DNA from: Saccharopolyspora dendranthemae | Lineage (GTDB): Bacteria; Actinomycetota; Actinomycetes; Mycobacteriales; Pseudonocardiaceae | Length of the DNA: 64,000 nucleotides | Assembly: GCF_007829955.1 (NCBI RefSeq) | Contig: NZ_VIWX01000005.1 | Location: 310,001 to 374,000 of the forward strand | Direction of reading: 5' to 3' | Shown: piece after piece, positions 25,883 to 32,951 of the stretch | How positions within the stretch are numbered: the stretch's first letter is position 1 | Layout: every line of letters starts with the position of its first letter | Notes under the pieces: model-generated | Database searches by the model: none | What the model was told of the DNA's origin: nothing | What the model saw: the letters and a program-made list of their open reading frames with translations, nothing else | Position numbers and translations under genes: made by a program

Positions 25883-26752
25883 TCAGGGCTTGGCCCAGGC
25901 GAGGTACCCGGATTCCAGTGCGGTCCAGAGGGTTCCGTCCAGGGCGAGGGTGATTCCGTGGGGCTCGGAACCCGGTTTCGGGAGGGCGTAGCTGTCGATC
26001 GCACCGGCGCGATCGATGCGGCCGACGCGGCCGGTGGCCCACTCGGTGAAGTAGCAGCAGCCGTCGGGGGCCGCGGTGATCGCGTGCGGTCGGGCGGTGC
26101 GGTCGGGGAGCGGGTGCTCGGTGATGTCACCCTCTGGGGTGATGCGGCCTACCTGACCTGCGCCGATCTCGACGAACCAGAGGGAATCGCGGTCCGCTGC
26201 GATCCCCACCGGTGCCGCGCCGGGAGTGGGCAGCGGGAAGGTGTTCAGCGAGCCCTCGACGGTGATCCGCCCGATCGCGTTGGCCTGGTTGAGCGTGAAC
26301 CACAGCGCTCCGTCAGGCCCGGCGGTGATCAGGGACGGGAATCCGCCCGGATCGGGGAGATCGAACGCGGTGATCGTGCCGTCGGTGGTGATCCTCCCGA
26401 TCTGGCCGGTGTTCATCGCGGTGAACCACAGCGCCGAGTCCGGTCCGATCGCGAGGCCGTACGGGTTGGCCTCCGGCACGCCGAATCCGCTGACCGCGCC
26501 GTCCGGGCCGATGCGCCCGATCCGGTTGCCCTGGTACTGGGTGAACCACATCGCCTCGTCGGGACCGGTGATGATCACCGTCGGCTTGGCGTCCGCCGGC
26601 CCCACCTGAAAACCCCGGTAGCCCCCGCCGGGATCCAGCCGACCGACGCGTCCGTGGTGCACCTCGGTGCACCAGATCTCGCCATCGGGACCGGCCGCGA
26701 CCCCGTACGGGCCGCAGCCGGATTCGCCAACCGGCACCTCGGTGAACTCCAT
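25883..26752 (-). CDS. vgb: Virginiamycin B lyase-like beta-propeller
   Basis: 289 residues from ATG 26752 (GAGGGGGAAG upstream); a GTG at 26812 overlapping the marR stop is a longer alternative. Six or seven repeats of the type PxGxAxGPDGxxWFTE...IGRITxDG form the propeller of streptogramin B lyases, which linearise type B streptogramins by C-O elimination. Near the C-terminus RPHAITAAPDG and SEPHGITLALDGTLWTALES carry His, Glu-x-His and Glu in the places where the known enzymes hold their catalytic and Mg2+-binding residues. Operon with marR. Confidence 0.82.
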   Translation of the reverse strand: MEFTEVPVGESGCGPYGVAAGPDGEIWCTEVHHGRVGRLDPGGGYRGFQVGPADAKPTVIITGPDEAMWFTQYQGNRIGRIGPDGAVSGFGVPEANPYGLAIGPDSALWFTAMNTGQIGRITTDGTITAFDLPDPGGFPSLITAGPDGALWFTLNQANAIGRITVEGSLNTFPLPTPGAAPVGIAADRDSLWFVEIGAGQVGRITPEGDITEHPLPDRTARPHAITAAPDGCCYFTEWATGRVGRIDRAGAIDSYALPKPGSEPHGITLALDGTLWTALESGYLAWAKP

Positions 26753-26808
26753 CCGAGCAGCTTCCCCCTCGAACTCGGCCGCAGCAACCGATTTCCGCAG
26801 GTGGCGAG

Positions 26809-27249
26809 TCACTCCGGGAGCGGTGACCGGAACGCGGCCACGAGCGCTCGGGTGAGGGGTGCGCGATCCTCCTCCGGGATCGTCGCGAGGAGCTTCTCGT
26901 CGGCAGCGGTGATGGTGGCTTGCGCTGCGGTGCGGAGCTCTTCACCGCGGTCGGTGACCTGGAGCCGGGCGGTTCGGCCGCGGCCGGCTTCCGTGGTCCG
27001 CTCGACGGCGCCGAGGGTTTTGAGCTGGTTGAGGGTGGCTTGCATGCTCTGCGCGGTGATCCCGGCGCGCCGGGCGAGTTCGCTGTAGGAGAGCCCGGGT
27101 TCACGCGAGAGGTGGCCGAGCGCGGAGAGGTGCCGCAGCGACAGCCCGCTGGCGCGGAGATCGCGTTCGACTTGTTCGCGCAGCTTCCGGCCCAAGGTCA
27201 TGATCAGGAACGTCGGGCTCGGCGGCGGTGCGCCCTCGGGAGTGCTCAC
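26809..27249 (-). CDS. MarR family regulator of the lyase locus
   Basis: 146 residues from GTG 27249, chosen for the upstream GGGAGGAT; the frame stays open to 27294. Winged-helix core LSYSELARRAGITAQSMQAT with the wing RTTEAGRGRTARLQVTDRGE. Transcribed with the downstream streptogramin-lyase-like gene and divergent from a DUF6010 gene. Two palindromic sites in the shared promoter gap are its likely operators. Ligand unknown; an antibiotic-type inducer is an inference from the neighbour. Confidence 0.9.
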   Translation of the reverse strand: MSTPEGAPPPSPTFLIMTLGRKLREQVERDLRASGLSLRHLSALGHLSREPGLSYSELARRAGITAQSMQATLNQLKTLGAVERTTEAGRGRTARLQVTDRGEELRTAAQATITAADEKLLATIPEEDRAPLTRALVAAFRSPLPE

Positions 27250-27275
27250 CGGGTCATCCTCCCACCCTCGCCTGG

Positions 27276-27320
27276 AGTTGCAGTCCGGCTGCAACTTATA
27301 GTTTAAGCCAGGCTGAAACT
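27276..27320. promoter_or_regulatory. Twin MarR operators with divergent -10 elements
   Basis: Site 1: AGTTGCAG-TCCGG-CTGCAACT (27276-27296), perfect. Site 2: AGTTTAAGCC-A-GGCTGAAACT (27300-27320), 9 of 10 paired. Their centres are 24 bp apart. Between and overlapping them, CTTATAGT offers TATAGT on the plus strand (27297-27302) and TATAAG on the minus strand, so repressor binding would block both divergent promoters. Confidence 0.8.
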
Positions 27321-27330
27321 AGGAGGGCAT

Positions 27331-27741
27331 GTGGAAACCGCACTGAACCTGATCTCGCCGGTGGTCATCGCGCTCGTCTACATCGCGCTGTGCTCGCAGC
27401 TGCCCGAGCCGACGCGGCAGAAGCTCAACGCGCTGATGGTCGCCGGTGCCGGGGCCGTCTACGTCTCCGGTGGAGGAATGGGCACGTGGGAACTGGCCTT
27501 CGCGACCGCGCTCACGTTCTGCGCGTTCAAGGGGCTCGCCGACTACCGCTGGATCGGCGTCGCCTGGTTGCTGCACACCGCCTGGGACGTCGTCCACCAC
27601 CTCAAGGGCGCACCGATCATCCCGGCCTTCGCGCACTCCTCCTTCGGGTGTGCGATCTGCGATCCGGTCCTGGCCGTGTGGATGTTCCGCGGCGCCCCGG
27701 CGATCCAGACCTGGTTCGCCACCAAGCGCGTGGCGGCGTGA
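27331..27741 (+). CDS. DUF6010 family membrane protein
   Basis: 136 residues from GTG 27331 with AGGAGG 4 bases upstream. Four hydrophobic helices and the DUF6010-like stretches VYVSGGGMGTWELAFA, GVAWLLHTAWDVVHHL and SFGCAICDPVLAVWMF. The His pair in DVVHHL and the Cys in CAIC are notable conserved positions. Function unknown. It shares its control region with the MarR/lyase pair, so it may be regulated with it. Confidence 0.8.
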   Translation: METALNLISPVVIALVYIALCSQLPEPTRQKLNALMVAGAGAVYVSGGGMGTWELAFATALTFCAFKGLADYRWIGVAWLLHTAWDVVHHLKGAPIIPAFAHSSFGCAICDPVLAVWMFRGAPAIQTWFATKRVAA

Positions 27742-28275
27742 TCAGCGGCGGAGTCCGTCCATCATCAGGTCGAGCAGCCGATCCGCCTGCTCGGGCTGGT
27801 CGGGGCCGCAGGCCAGGAAGATCCCGACGATCCCGGCCACCACGTCCTCGGCGGGCACGTCGGAGCGCAGAGACCCGTCCTGGGCCCCGGCTTCCAGCAG
27901 CGTTCGGGCGGCTTCGGCCAGCTCCGCGCGCTTCTCGGACAGCGAGATCGACGACATGACCGAGCGCAGTGCCTCCGCCATCTCACGCTTGGTCGCGATG
28001 TAGTCGGCGAACCGTCTCATCCAGGCGCGCAGCGCGGCGTCCGGCGGCTGGTCGGCGAGCAGTTCGGCGGTGCAGTCGCGCAGCGCTGCGAACTCGCTTC
28101 GGTACACGGCTTCGGCGAGCGCGTCCCGGGTGGGGAAGTGCCGGTACAGCGTGCCGATGCCGACGCCCGCGGCGCGCGCGACCGAATCAAGCGACACCTT
28201 CGCCGCGTCCGAGGTGTAGGCCTCCCTGGCCGCCGTGATCAGGCGCTCCCGGTTTCGCCGCGCGTCCGCGCGCAT
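27742..28275 (-). CDS. TetR family regulator
   Basis: 177 residues from ATG 28275. TetR DNA-binding region RRNRERLITAAREAYTSDAA, then LDSVARAAGVGIGTLYRHFP. The ligand domain ends with GIVGIFLACGPDQPEQADRL. The stop directly abuts the stop of the convergent DUF6010 gene. It is divergent from an aldo/keto reductase gene, and the gap holds two near-identical palindromes, so it very probably represses that gene and itself. Confidence 0.9.
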   Translation of the reverse strand: MRADARRNRERLITAAREAYTSDAAKVSLDSVARAAGVGIGTLYRHFPTRDALAEAVYRSEFAALRDCTAELLADQPPDAALRAWMRRFADYIATKREMAEALRSVMSSISLSEKRAELAEAARTLLEAGAQDGSLRSDVPAEDVVAGIVGIFLACGPDQPEQADRLLDLMMDGLRR

Positions 28276-28287
28276 CTCGTCACTAAT

Positions 28288-28337
28288 CGGAGGATCCTCC
28301 GCTTCTGCTACCGTGATGGAAGCGGAGGAACCTCCGC
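28288..28337. promoter_or_regulatory. Twin TetR operators
   Basis: CGGAGGATCCTCCG (28288-28301) and GCGGAGGAACCTCCGC (28322-28337) are both palindromic and share the half-site CGGAGG. Their centres are 35 bp apart in the 91-bp gap between tetR and the aldo/keto reductase gene. CTACCGT between them may contain the -10 element. Confidence 0.8.
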
Positions 28338-28366
28338 CTAGCTCTCCACTATGGCAGGAGCGCACC

Positions 28367-29296
28367 ATGAACATCTCCGAGGTGGCCCCCGGCGGCGTGG
28401 CTCCGCTGGCAGGACGGCCGGTGGCGCGCGTCGGGTTCGGCGCCATGCAGCTGCGAGGGAGGGACCGGGACGCCGCGATCTCGATCCTGCGCCGTGCCGT
28501 CGAGTCGGGTGTCAACCACATCGACACCGCGCACTTCTACGGTCCTGGTGAGGTGAACGCGCTGATCCGCGAGGCCCTGCACCCCTACCCCGACGACTTG
28601 GTCCTTGTCAGCAAGGTCGGCGCGGCGCACTCGCCGGAGGCCGAGGCCGGACTGGCGCTCGCGCAACGCCCCGAGCAGCTGCGCGCCGGGGTCGAGGAGA
28701 ACCTTGCCCAGCTCGGCGTGGAACGGCTCGAGGTGGTCAACCTGCGCCGAACCGACGCTCCGCCCGGCGTGGTCGCGGAAGGCGACCAACTGGTCGACGT
28801 CGAGGACCAGCTTGCCGAGCTCTCCGCGCTGCGCGACGAGGGCAAGATCGGTGGCATCGGGCTCAGCGCGGTCACCGCCGAGAAGCTGGAGCAGGCGCTG
28901 CCGGTCGGCGTCGCGTGCGTCCAGAACTCCCACAGCGTGCTGGACCGCCACGCCGAACCTGTCCTGGAAGTCTGCCGCGAGAACGGGATTCCGTGGGTCC
29001 CGTTCTTCCCGCTGGGCTCGGCCTTCCCGGCTGGTTCGGCGTTCCCGGGGCTGTCGAAGGTCACCGAGAACCCGGTCGTGATCGACGTCGCCGCCGCGAT
29101 CGGCGCCACTCCGGCGCAGGTCGGGCTCGCCTGGCAGCTGGCCCACTACGAGAACACCCTGCTCATCCCGGGAACCGCTGATCCCGGCCACCTCGACGAG
29201 AACATCGCGGCGGGCGGGGTGTGCCTGACTCCCGAGCTCCAGTCCGAATTGGGCCGGCTGTCCGGAAAATCAGGTGCCGAGATCGGTGGCCTGTGA
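28367..29296 (+). CDS. Aldo/keto reductase
   Basis: 309 residues, ATG preceded by GCAGGAG. TIM-barrel NADPH-dependent reductase: VGFGAMQLRG, VNHIDTAHFYGPGEVN (catalytic Asp and Tyr), LVLVSKVG (Lys). At the position of the usual active-site His the sequence reads EVVNLRRTD, a variant shared with a recognised subgroup that includes pyridoxal reductase-like proteins. The end has LLIPGTADPGHLDENIAA, the cofactor-binding loop. TetR-controlled and followed by an amidase 14 bases downstream. Confidence 0.9.
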   Translation: MNISEVAPGGVAPLAGRPVARVGFGAMQLRGRDRDAAISILRRAVESGVNHIDTAHFYGPGEVNALIREALHPYPDDLVLVSKVGAAHSPEAEAGLALAQRPEQLRAGVEENLAQLGVERLEVVNLRRTDAPPGVVAEGDQLVDVEDQLAELSALRDEGKIGGIGLSAVTAEKLEQALPVGVACVQNSHSVLDRHAEPVLEVCRENGIPWVPFFPLGSAFPAGSAFPGLSKVTENPVVIDVAAAIGATPAQVGLAWQLAHYENTLLIPGTADPGHLDENIAAGGVCLTPELQSELGRLSGKSGAEIGGL

Positions 29297-29309
29297 TCTC
29301 CTGACGAGC

Positions 29310-30719
29310 ATGGGAGACGAACGCCTGTGGGCGTGCAGCGCGGCTGAGATCGCCGAACTCGTCGGAGGCAAGCAGGTCAGCGCGCGCGAGGTCGTCCAGG
29401 CTCATCTCGAACGGATCGAAGCGGTCAACCCGCAGGTCAACGCGGTGACGGAGGTCTTCGCGGACACGGCCGCCGCCGACGCCGCCGAGTTGGACGCTCA
29501 GCTCGCGCGGGGCGAGCCGGGCGGTGCGCTGGCGGGCGTTCCGTTCTCGGTGAAGGACAACACCGACGTCGCCGGCCGGGCCACCACGCACGGGCTGCCG
29601 CGGTTCCGCGAGTTCGTGCGGGCGGTGGACGCGCCGCCGGTCGAGAGGCTGCGCCGGGCCGGGGCGATCCCGATCGGGCACACCAACCTGCCCACGATGA
29701 CCCTGCGCGGCATGCACACCGTCAGCGAGCTCCACGGGCACACGATCAACCCGTGGGACCGGACGAAGACCCCGGGCGGCACCAGCGGCGGCGACGCCGT
29801 CGCCGTGGCCACCGGGATGGCGCCGGTCGGGCTGGGCAACGACTCCGGTGGTTCCCTGCGCAATCCCGCCACGTTCAGCGGGGTCTGCGGCCTCAAGCCG
29901 AGCACCGGGCGGTACCCGTCGGACCACCGCTTCGGCCCGGACGACCCGTCGTTGAGCTCGCAGGTCATCCCGGTCGACGGGCCGATGGCCCGGACCGTGG
30001 CCGAACTCCGCCTCGCGCACCGAGCGCTGGTGGGCACCGACGCACGCGATCCGCGCGCGGTCCCGGTCCCCGTCGAGGGGCCGGAGCTCGAGCGCCCGAT
30101 CAAGGTCGGCCTCGTCGTCGACCCCACCGGCGGAGGCGTCGATCCCGAGGTGCGGGAGGGGCTCGTCGGCGCGGCCGACGCCCTCGCCGACGCCGGTTAC
30201 GAGGTCGTGGAGGTCGAGCTGCCGAGGCTGCAGGAAGCGCTCGACACCTACGGCAAGATGATCATGACCGAGTTCGCGCCCGGCTGGCCGATGATCCGCG
30301 AGCTGGTCGGCCCCGACGCGGCCCGCTACATGGAACTGTCCATGCAGGAGGGAGCGCCCGTCGAACTGCCGGAGTACTTGGGGCTCACCGGAGTTCGGCT
30401 CGGCATCCAGCGGGCGTGGGCGGAGCTGATGGAGGAGTTCCCGCTGGTGCTCGGTCCCGTCAGCACCAGGCTGTCGTTCGAGCCGGAGGAGGAATCGCGC
30501 GGCCTGGAGGAGTTCCGCGCGTACGGCAGGTCGATGGCGCTGTGCACGGCGAGCAGCTTCGTCGGCGTCCCAGCGGTGGCGGTGCCCGCCGGAACCGCAT
30601 CGGGATTCCCGCGCGGTGCGCAGGTGATCGGCCAGATGTTCCGGGAAGACCTCTGCTTGGACGCGGCCGAGGTGATCCAGGGCGCCTTCGAGTCCAGCAC
30701 CCCGATCGACCCGCGCTAG
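29310..30719 (+). CDS. Amidase signature family enzyme (variant cis-Ser)
   Basis: 469 residues. The Lys of the catalytic triad lies in PFSVKDNTDVAG and the Ser nucleophile in GNDSGGSLRNPATFSGV. The intervening motif reads PGGTSGGDAV: the position normally held by the bridging cis-Ser (first Ser of GGSSGG, 24 residues before the nucleophile) is Thr. Thr can still donate a hydroxyl, so activity is plausible. The final third has the usual PxPVxxxL lid replaced by long helices. Cytoplasmic; likely cotranscribed with the aldo/keto reductase. Acts on an unknown amide. Confidence 0.88.
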   Translation: MGDERLWACSAAEIAELVGGKQVSAREVVQAHLERIEAVNPQVNAVTEVFADTAAADAAELDAQLARGEPGGALAGVPFSVKDNTDVAGRATTHGLPRFREFVRAVDAPPVERLRRAGAIPIGHTNLPTMTLRGMHTVSELHGHTINPWDRTKTPGGTSGGDAVAVATGMAPVGLGNDSGGSLRNPATFSGVCGLKPSTGRYPSDHRFGPDDPSLSSQVIPVDGPMARTVAELRLAHRALVGTDARDPRAVPVPVEGPELERPIKVGLVVDPTGGGVDPEVREGLVGAADALADAGYEVVEVELPRLQEALDTYGKMIMTEFAPGWPMIRELVGPDAARYMELSMQEGAPVELPEYLGLTGVRLGIQRAWAELMEEFPLVLGPVSTRLSFEPEEESRGLEEFRAYGRSMALCTASSFVGVPAVAVPAGTASGFPRGAQVIGQMFREDLCLDAAEVIQGAFESSTPIDPR

Positions 30720-30747
30720 AGCCCGTCGAGGGATGCGGCGCAGGTTC

Positions 30748-31314
30748 CTAGACGCTCATGCCTCGCCAGATGAGGTCGATGAGCTCCGCCGTCCCAGCTC
30801 GCCAGTCTCCCTTGGGGTCGAGGTAGAAGAGGCCGCTGAGGCCGCGCAGCACCGTTTCCGGGTTCAGGTCCGGGCGGATGTTGCCGGCCTCGGCGTTCGC
30901 GAGCAGCAGCGGGCTGAGCGCGTTGATCAGCTTCTCGTGGGCGTTGACCGGGAGCTCGGCGGGTGAGGACGTCGCGGCGACGAGCGCCTTCGCCAGGCCG
31001 CGCTTGGTCATCATGTAGTGCGCGAGGTGGTCGGTGACCCAGGTGCGGAACGCCTGTTCGGGCTCGTGGGCGGCCAGCAGCTTCGGTACGACTTCGCCGA
31101 GGAGTTCGAGCTCGCGCTGGTAGACCGCGATGATCAGCGCCTCAGTGGTGGGGAAGTGCCGGTAGACGGTGCCCACGCCGACGCCGGCCTGCTTGGCGAT
31201 GTCGTTGAAGGAGACCCGTTCCGAGCAGGCGAGCGACCTGGCGCCGACGCTGAGGATGGCCTCGTGGTTGCGCCGGGTGTCGGCGCGGCGCGGGTTCACC
31301 GAGCCCGTGGTCAT
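30748..31314 (-). CDS. TetR family regulator of the molybdenum hydroxylase operon
   Basis: 188 residues from ATG 31314 with GGGAGGGACG upstream. DNA-binding region FNDIAKQAGVGVGTVYRHFP preceded by RRADTRRNHEAILSVGA. The effector domain is ordinary. It is divergent from the three-gene molybdenum hydroxylase operon, and the 231-bp gap contains palindromes fitting TetR operators. It is the probable repressor of that operon. Confidence 0.9.
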   Translation of the reverse strand: MTTGSVNPRRADTRRNHEAILSVGARSLACSERVSFNDIAKQAGVGVGTVYRHFPTTEALIIAVYQRELELLGEVVPKLLAAHEPEQAFRTWVTDHLAHYMMTKRGLAKALVAATSSPAELPVNAHEKLINALSPLLLANAEAGNIRPDLNPETVLRGLSGLFYLDPKGDWRAGTAELIDLIWRGMSV

Positions 31315-31416
31315 CGTCCCTCCCCGCTCGTATACCTGGTCTTCACCCGGAATGTAGTGCACCGCCGGCGAGGCTTGGGCATTCTTGAGGGCGAGAACAT
31401 ACGTGCTCGTTGATGC

Positions 31417-31467
31417 CCGGATAATTATCCGGTAGCTTGGTGTCAGCTGAAGTGGATGAGTATCCGG
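31417..31467. promoter_or_regulatory. TetR operators with embedded -10 sequence
   Basis: CCGGATAATTATCCGG (31417-31432) is a perfect 16-bp palindrome. GGATGAGTATCCGG (31454-31467) is a second, weaker site sharing GGAT...ATCC. The first contains GATAAT, a good -10 hexamer on either strand, so binding would occlude RNA polymerase. Both lie in the gap between the divergent tetR (31314) and hydroxylase (31546) starts. Confidence 0.78.
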
Positions 31468-31545
31468 TTCAGCCTTCGAGTTTAGCTCCCACCACCACGA
31501 GCATTCCGCCCCGGCGTTCCGGCGGCAGGGCGGGGAAGAGATTCT

Positions 31546-31989
31546 GTGGACATCTCCCTGGAAATCAACGGTAGGACGGAAGAACTCAGCGTCGATCCCG
31601 GCGTGACCCTGCTCGACGCGCTGCGAGAGAACCTCGGCGTCACCGGCCCGAAGAAGGGCTGCGACCGGGGGCAGTGCGGTGCCTGCACCGTTCACGTCGA
31701 CGGACGTCCCGTCCTGTCCTGCCTCACCCTGGCCGCCACCGTGCAGGAACCGGTGACCACGGTCGAAGGACTCGCGGACGGCGAGTCGCTGCACCCCGTG
31801 CAGCAGGCCTTCATCGAGCAGGACGCGCTGCAGTGCGGGTTCTGCACGTCCGGGCAGGTCATGTCGGCCGTCGCGGCGGTCGAGCAGGACGTCGAGGACG
31901 TCCGCGAGTTCATGTCGGGCAACATCTGCCGCTGCTCGGCCTACCCGAACATCGTCGCGGCAGTGGAACAGGCGAGGCAGGCGGGCTGA
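31546..31989 (+). CDS. Molybdenum hydroxylase, 2[2Fe-2S] small subunit
   Basis: 147 residues from GTG 31546. The N-terminal plant-ferredoxin-type cluster is held by GCDRGQCGACTVHVDG plus a later Cys in PVLSCLTL. The C-terminal helical cluster is held by QCGFCTSGQ and GNICRCSAYPNI. This is the small subunit of the xanthine oxidase family. Unlike the E. coli periplasmic PaoA it has no Tat signal, so the enzyme is cytoplasmic. Its stop overlaps the start of the flavin subunit (TGATG). Confidence 0.93.
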   Translation: MDISLEINGRTEELSVDPGVTLLDALRENLGVTGPKKGCDRGQCGACTVHVDGRPVLSCLTLAATVQEPVTTVEGLADGESLHPVQQAFIEQDALQCGFCTSGQVMSAVAAVEQDVEDVREFMSGNICRCSAYPNIVAAVEQARQAG

Positions 31990-32951
31990 TGCGCTCCTTC
32001 GAACTGACCGCACCGAGCACGATCGACGAGGCGTTGGGCGACACCGGCACGTTCCTGGCCGGTGGCACCACGCTCGTGGACCTGATGAAGCTCGACGTGC
32101 TCACCCCGAAGCGGGTGCAGAACATCAACGGCCTGCCGCTGCGCGGGATCGACACCTCCGACGGGCTGCGCATCGGCGCGCTGGAGCGGATGAGCGACGT
32201 GGCCGAGAACCCCGGTGTGCCACCGGTGATCTCGCGCGCGCTGCTGCAAAGCGCGTCGCAGCAGCTGCGCAACATGGCCAGCATCGGCGGGAACCTGATG
32301 CAGCGCACGCGGTGCGGCTACTTCCGCGACGTCGAGATGCCCTGCAACCGGCGCGATCCGGGCAGCGGTTGCTCGGCGATCGAGGGCGCGAACCGGATGC
32401 ACGCGATCCTCGGCACCAGCGATTCGTGCGTGGCCACCCACGCCAGCGACCTGGCGGTCGCGTTGGTCGCGCTCGACGCCGAGGTCCGGCTGGTCAGCGC
32501 CTCCGGCGAGCGCGTCGTCACGCTCGCGGACTTCTACCTGCAGCCGGGCCAGACGCCCGAGGCCGAGCACGACCTGCGCGAAGGCGAGCTGATCGGCGAG
32601 GTCATCGTCCCGAATCTCGACTGGGCCGACTGCTCCACCTACGTGAAGGTCCGCGACCGGCAGTCCTACGAGTTCGCCCTGACCTCGGCCGCCGTGGCGC
32701 TCGACGTCCGCGACGGCGTGATCGCCGACGCTCGCGTCGCGGTGGGCGGCGTCGCCACGGTGCCGTGGAAGCTCGGGGTCGTCGAGGACCTGCTGCGCGG
32801 CAGGCCCGCCACCCAGGAGACCTTCGAAGCCGCCGCCGCTCTCGCTGTCGAAGGCGCGAAGCCGCTGTCCGGCAACGCTTTCAAGGCCTCCTTGCTGAAG
32901 CGGACGATCGTTCGCGCCCTGCTCGAAACCACCGAAGGGATGCAGCTGTGA
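31989..32951 (+). CDS. Molybdenum hydroxylase, FAD subunit with extra Fe-S ligands (PaoB type)
   Basis: 320 residues. FAD-binding: GTFLAGGTTLVDLMKL and IGGNLMQRTRC. Between them and the centre lies RCGYFRDVEMPCNRRDPGSG followed by C-SAIEGANRMHAILG and SDSCVATHASD. These extra Cys residues match the segment that binds a [4Fe-4S] cluster in E. coli PaoB (YagS) and are absent from ordinary CoxM-type subunits. The CO_deh_flav_C domain closes the protein. Transfers electrons from the 2Fe-2S subunit to FAD. Confidence 0.92.
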   Translation: MRSFELTAPSTIDEALGDTGTFLAGGTTLVDLMKLDVLTPKRVQNINGLPLRGIDTSDGLRIGALERMSDVAENPGVPPVISRALLQSASQQLRNMASIGGNLMQRTRCGYFRDVEMPCNRRDPGSGCSAIEGANRMHAILGTSDSCVATHASDLAVALVALDAEVRLVSASGERVVTLADFYLQPGQTPEAEHDLREGELIGEVIVPNLDWADCSTYVKVRDRQSYEFALTSAAVALDVRDGVIADARVAVGGVATVPWKLGVVEDLLRGRPATQETFEAAAALAVEGAKPLSGNAFKASLLKRTIVRALLETTEGMQL

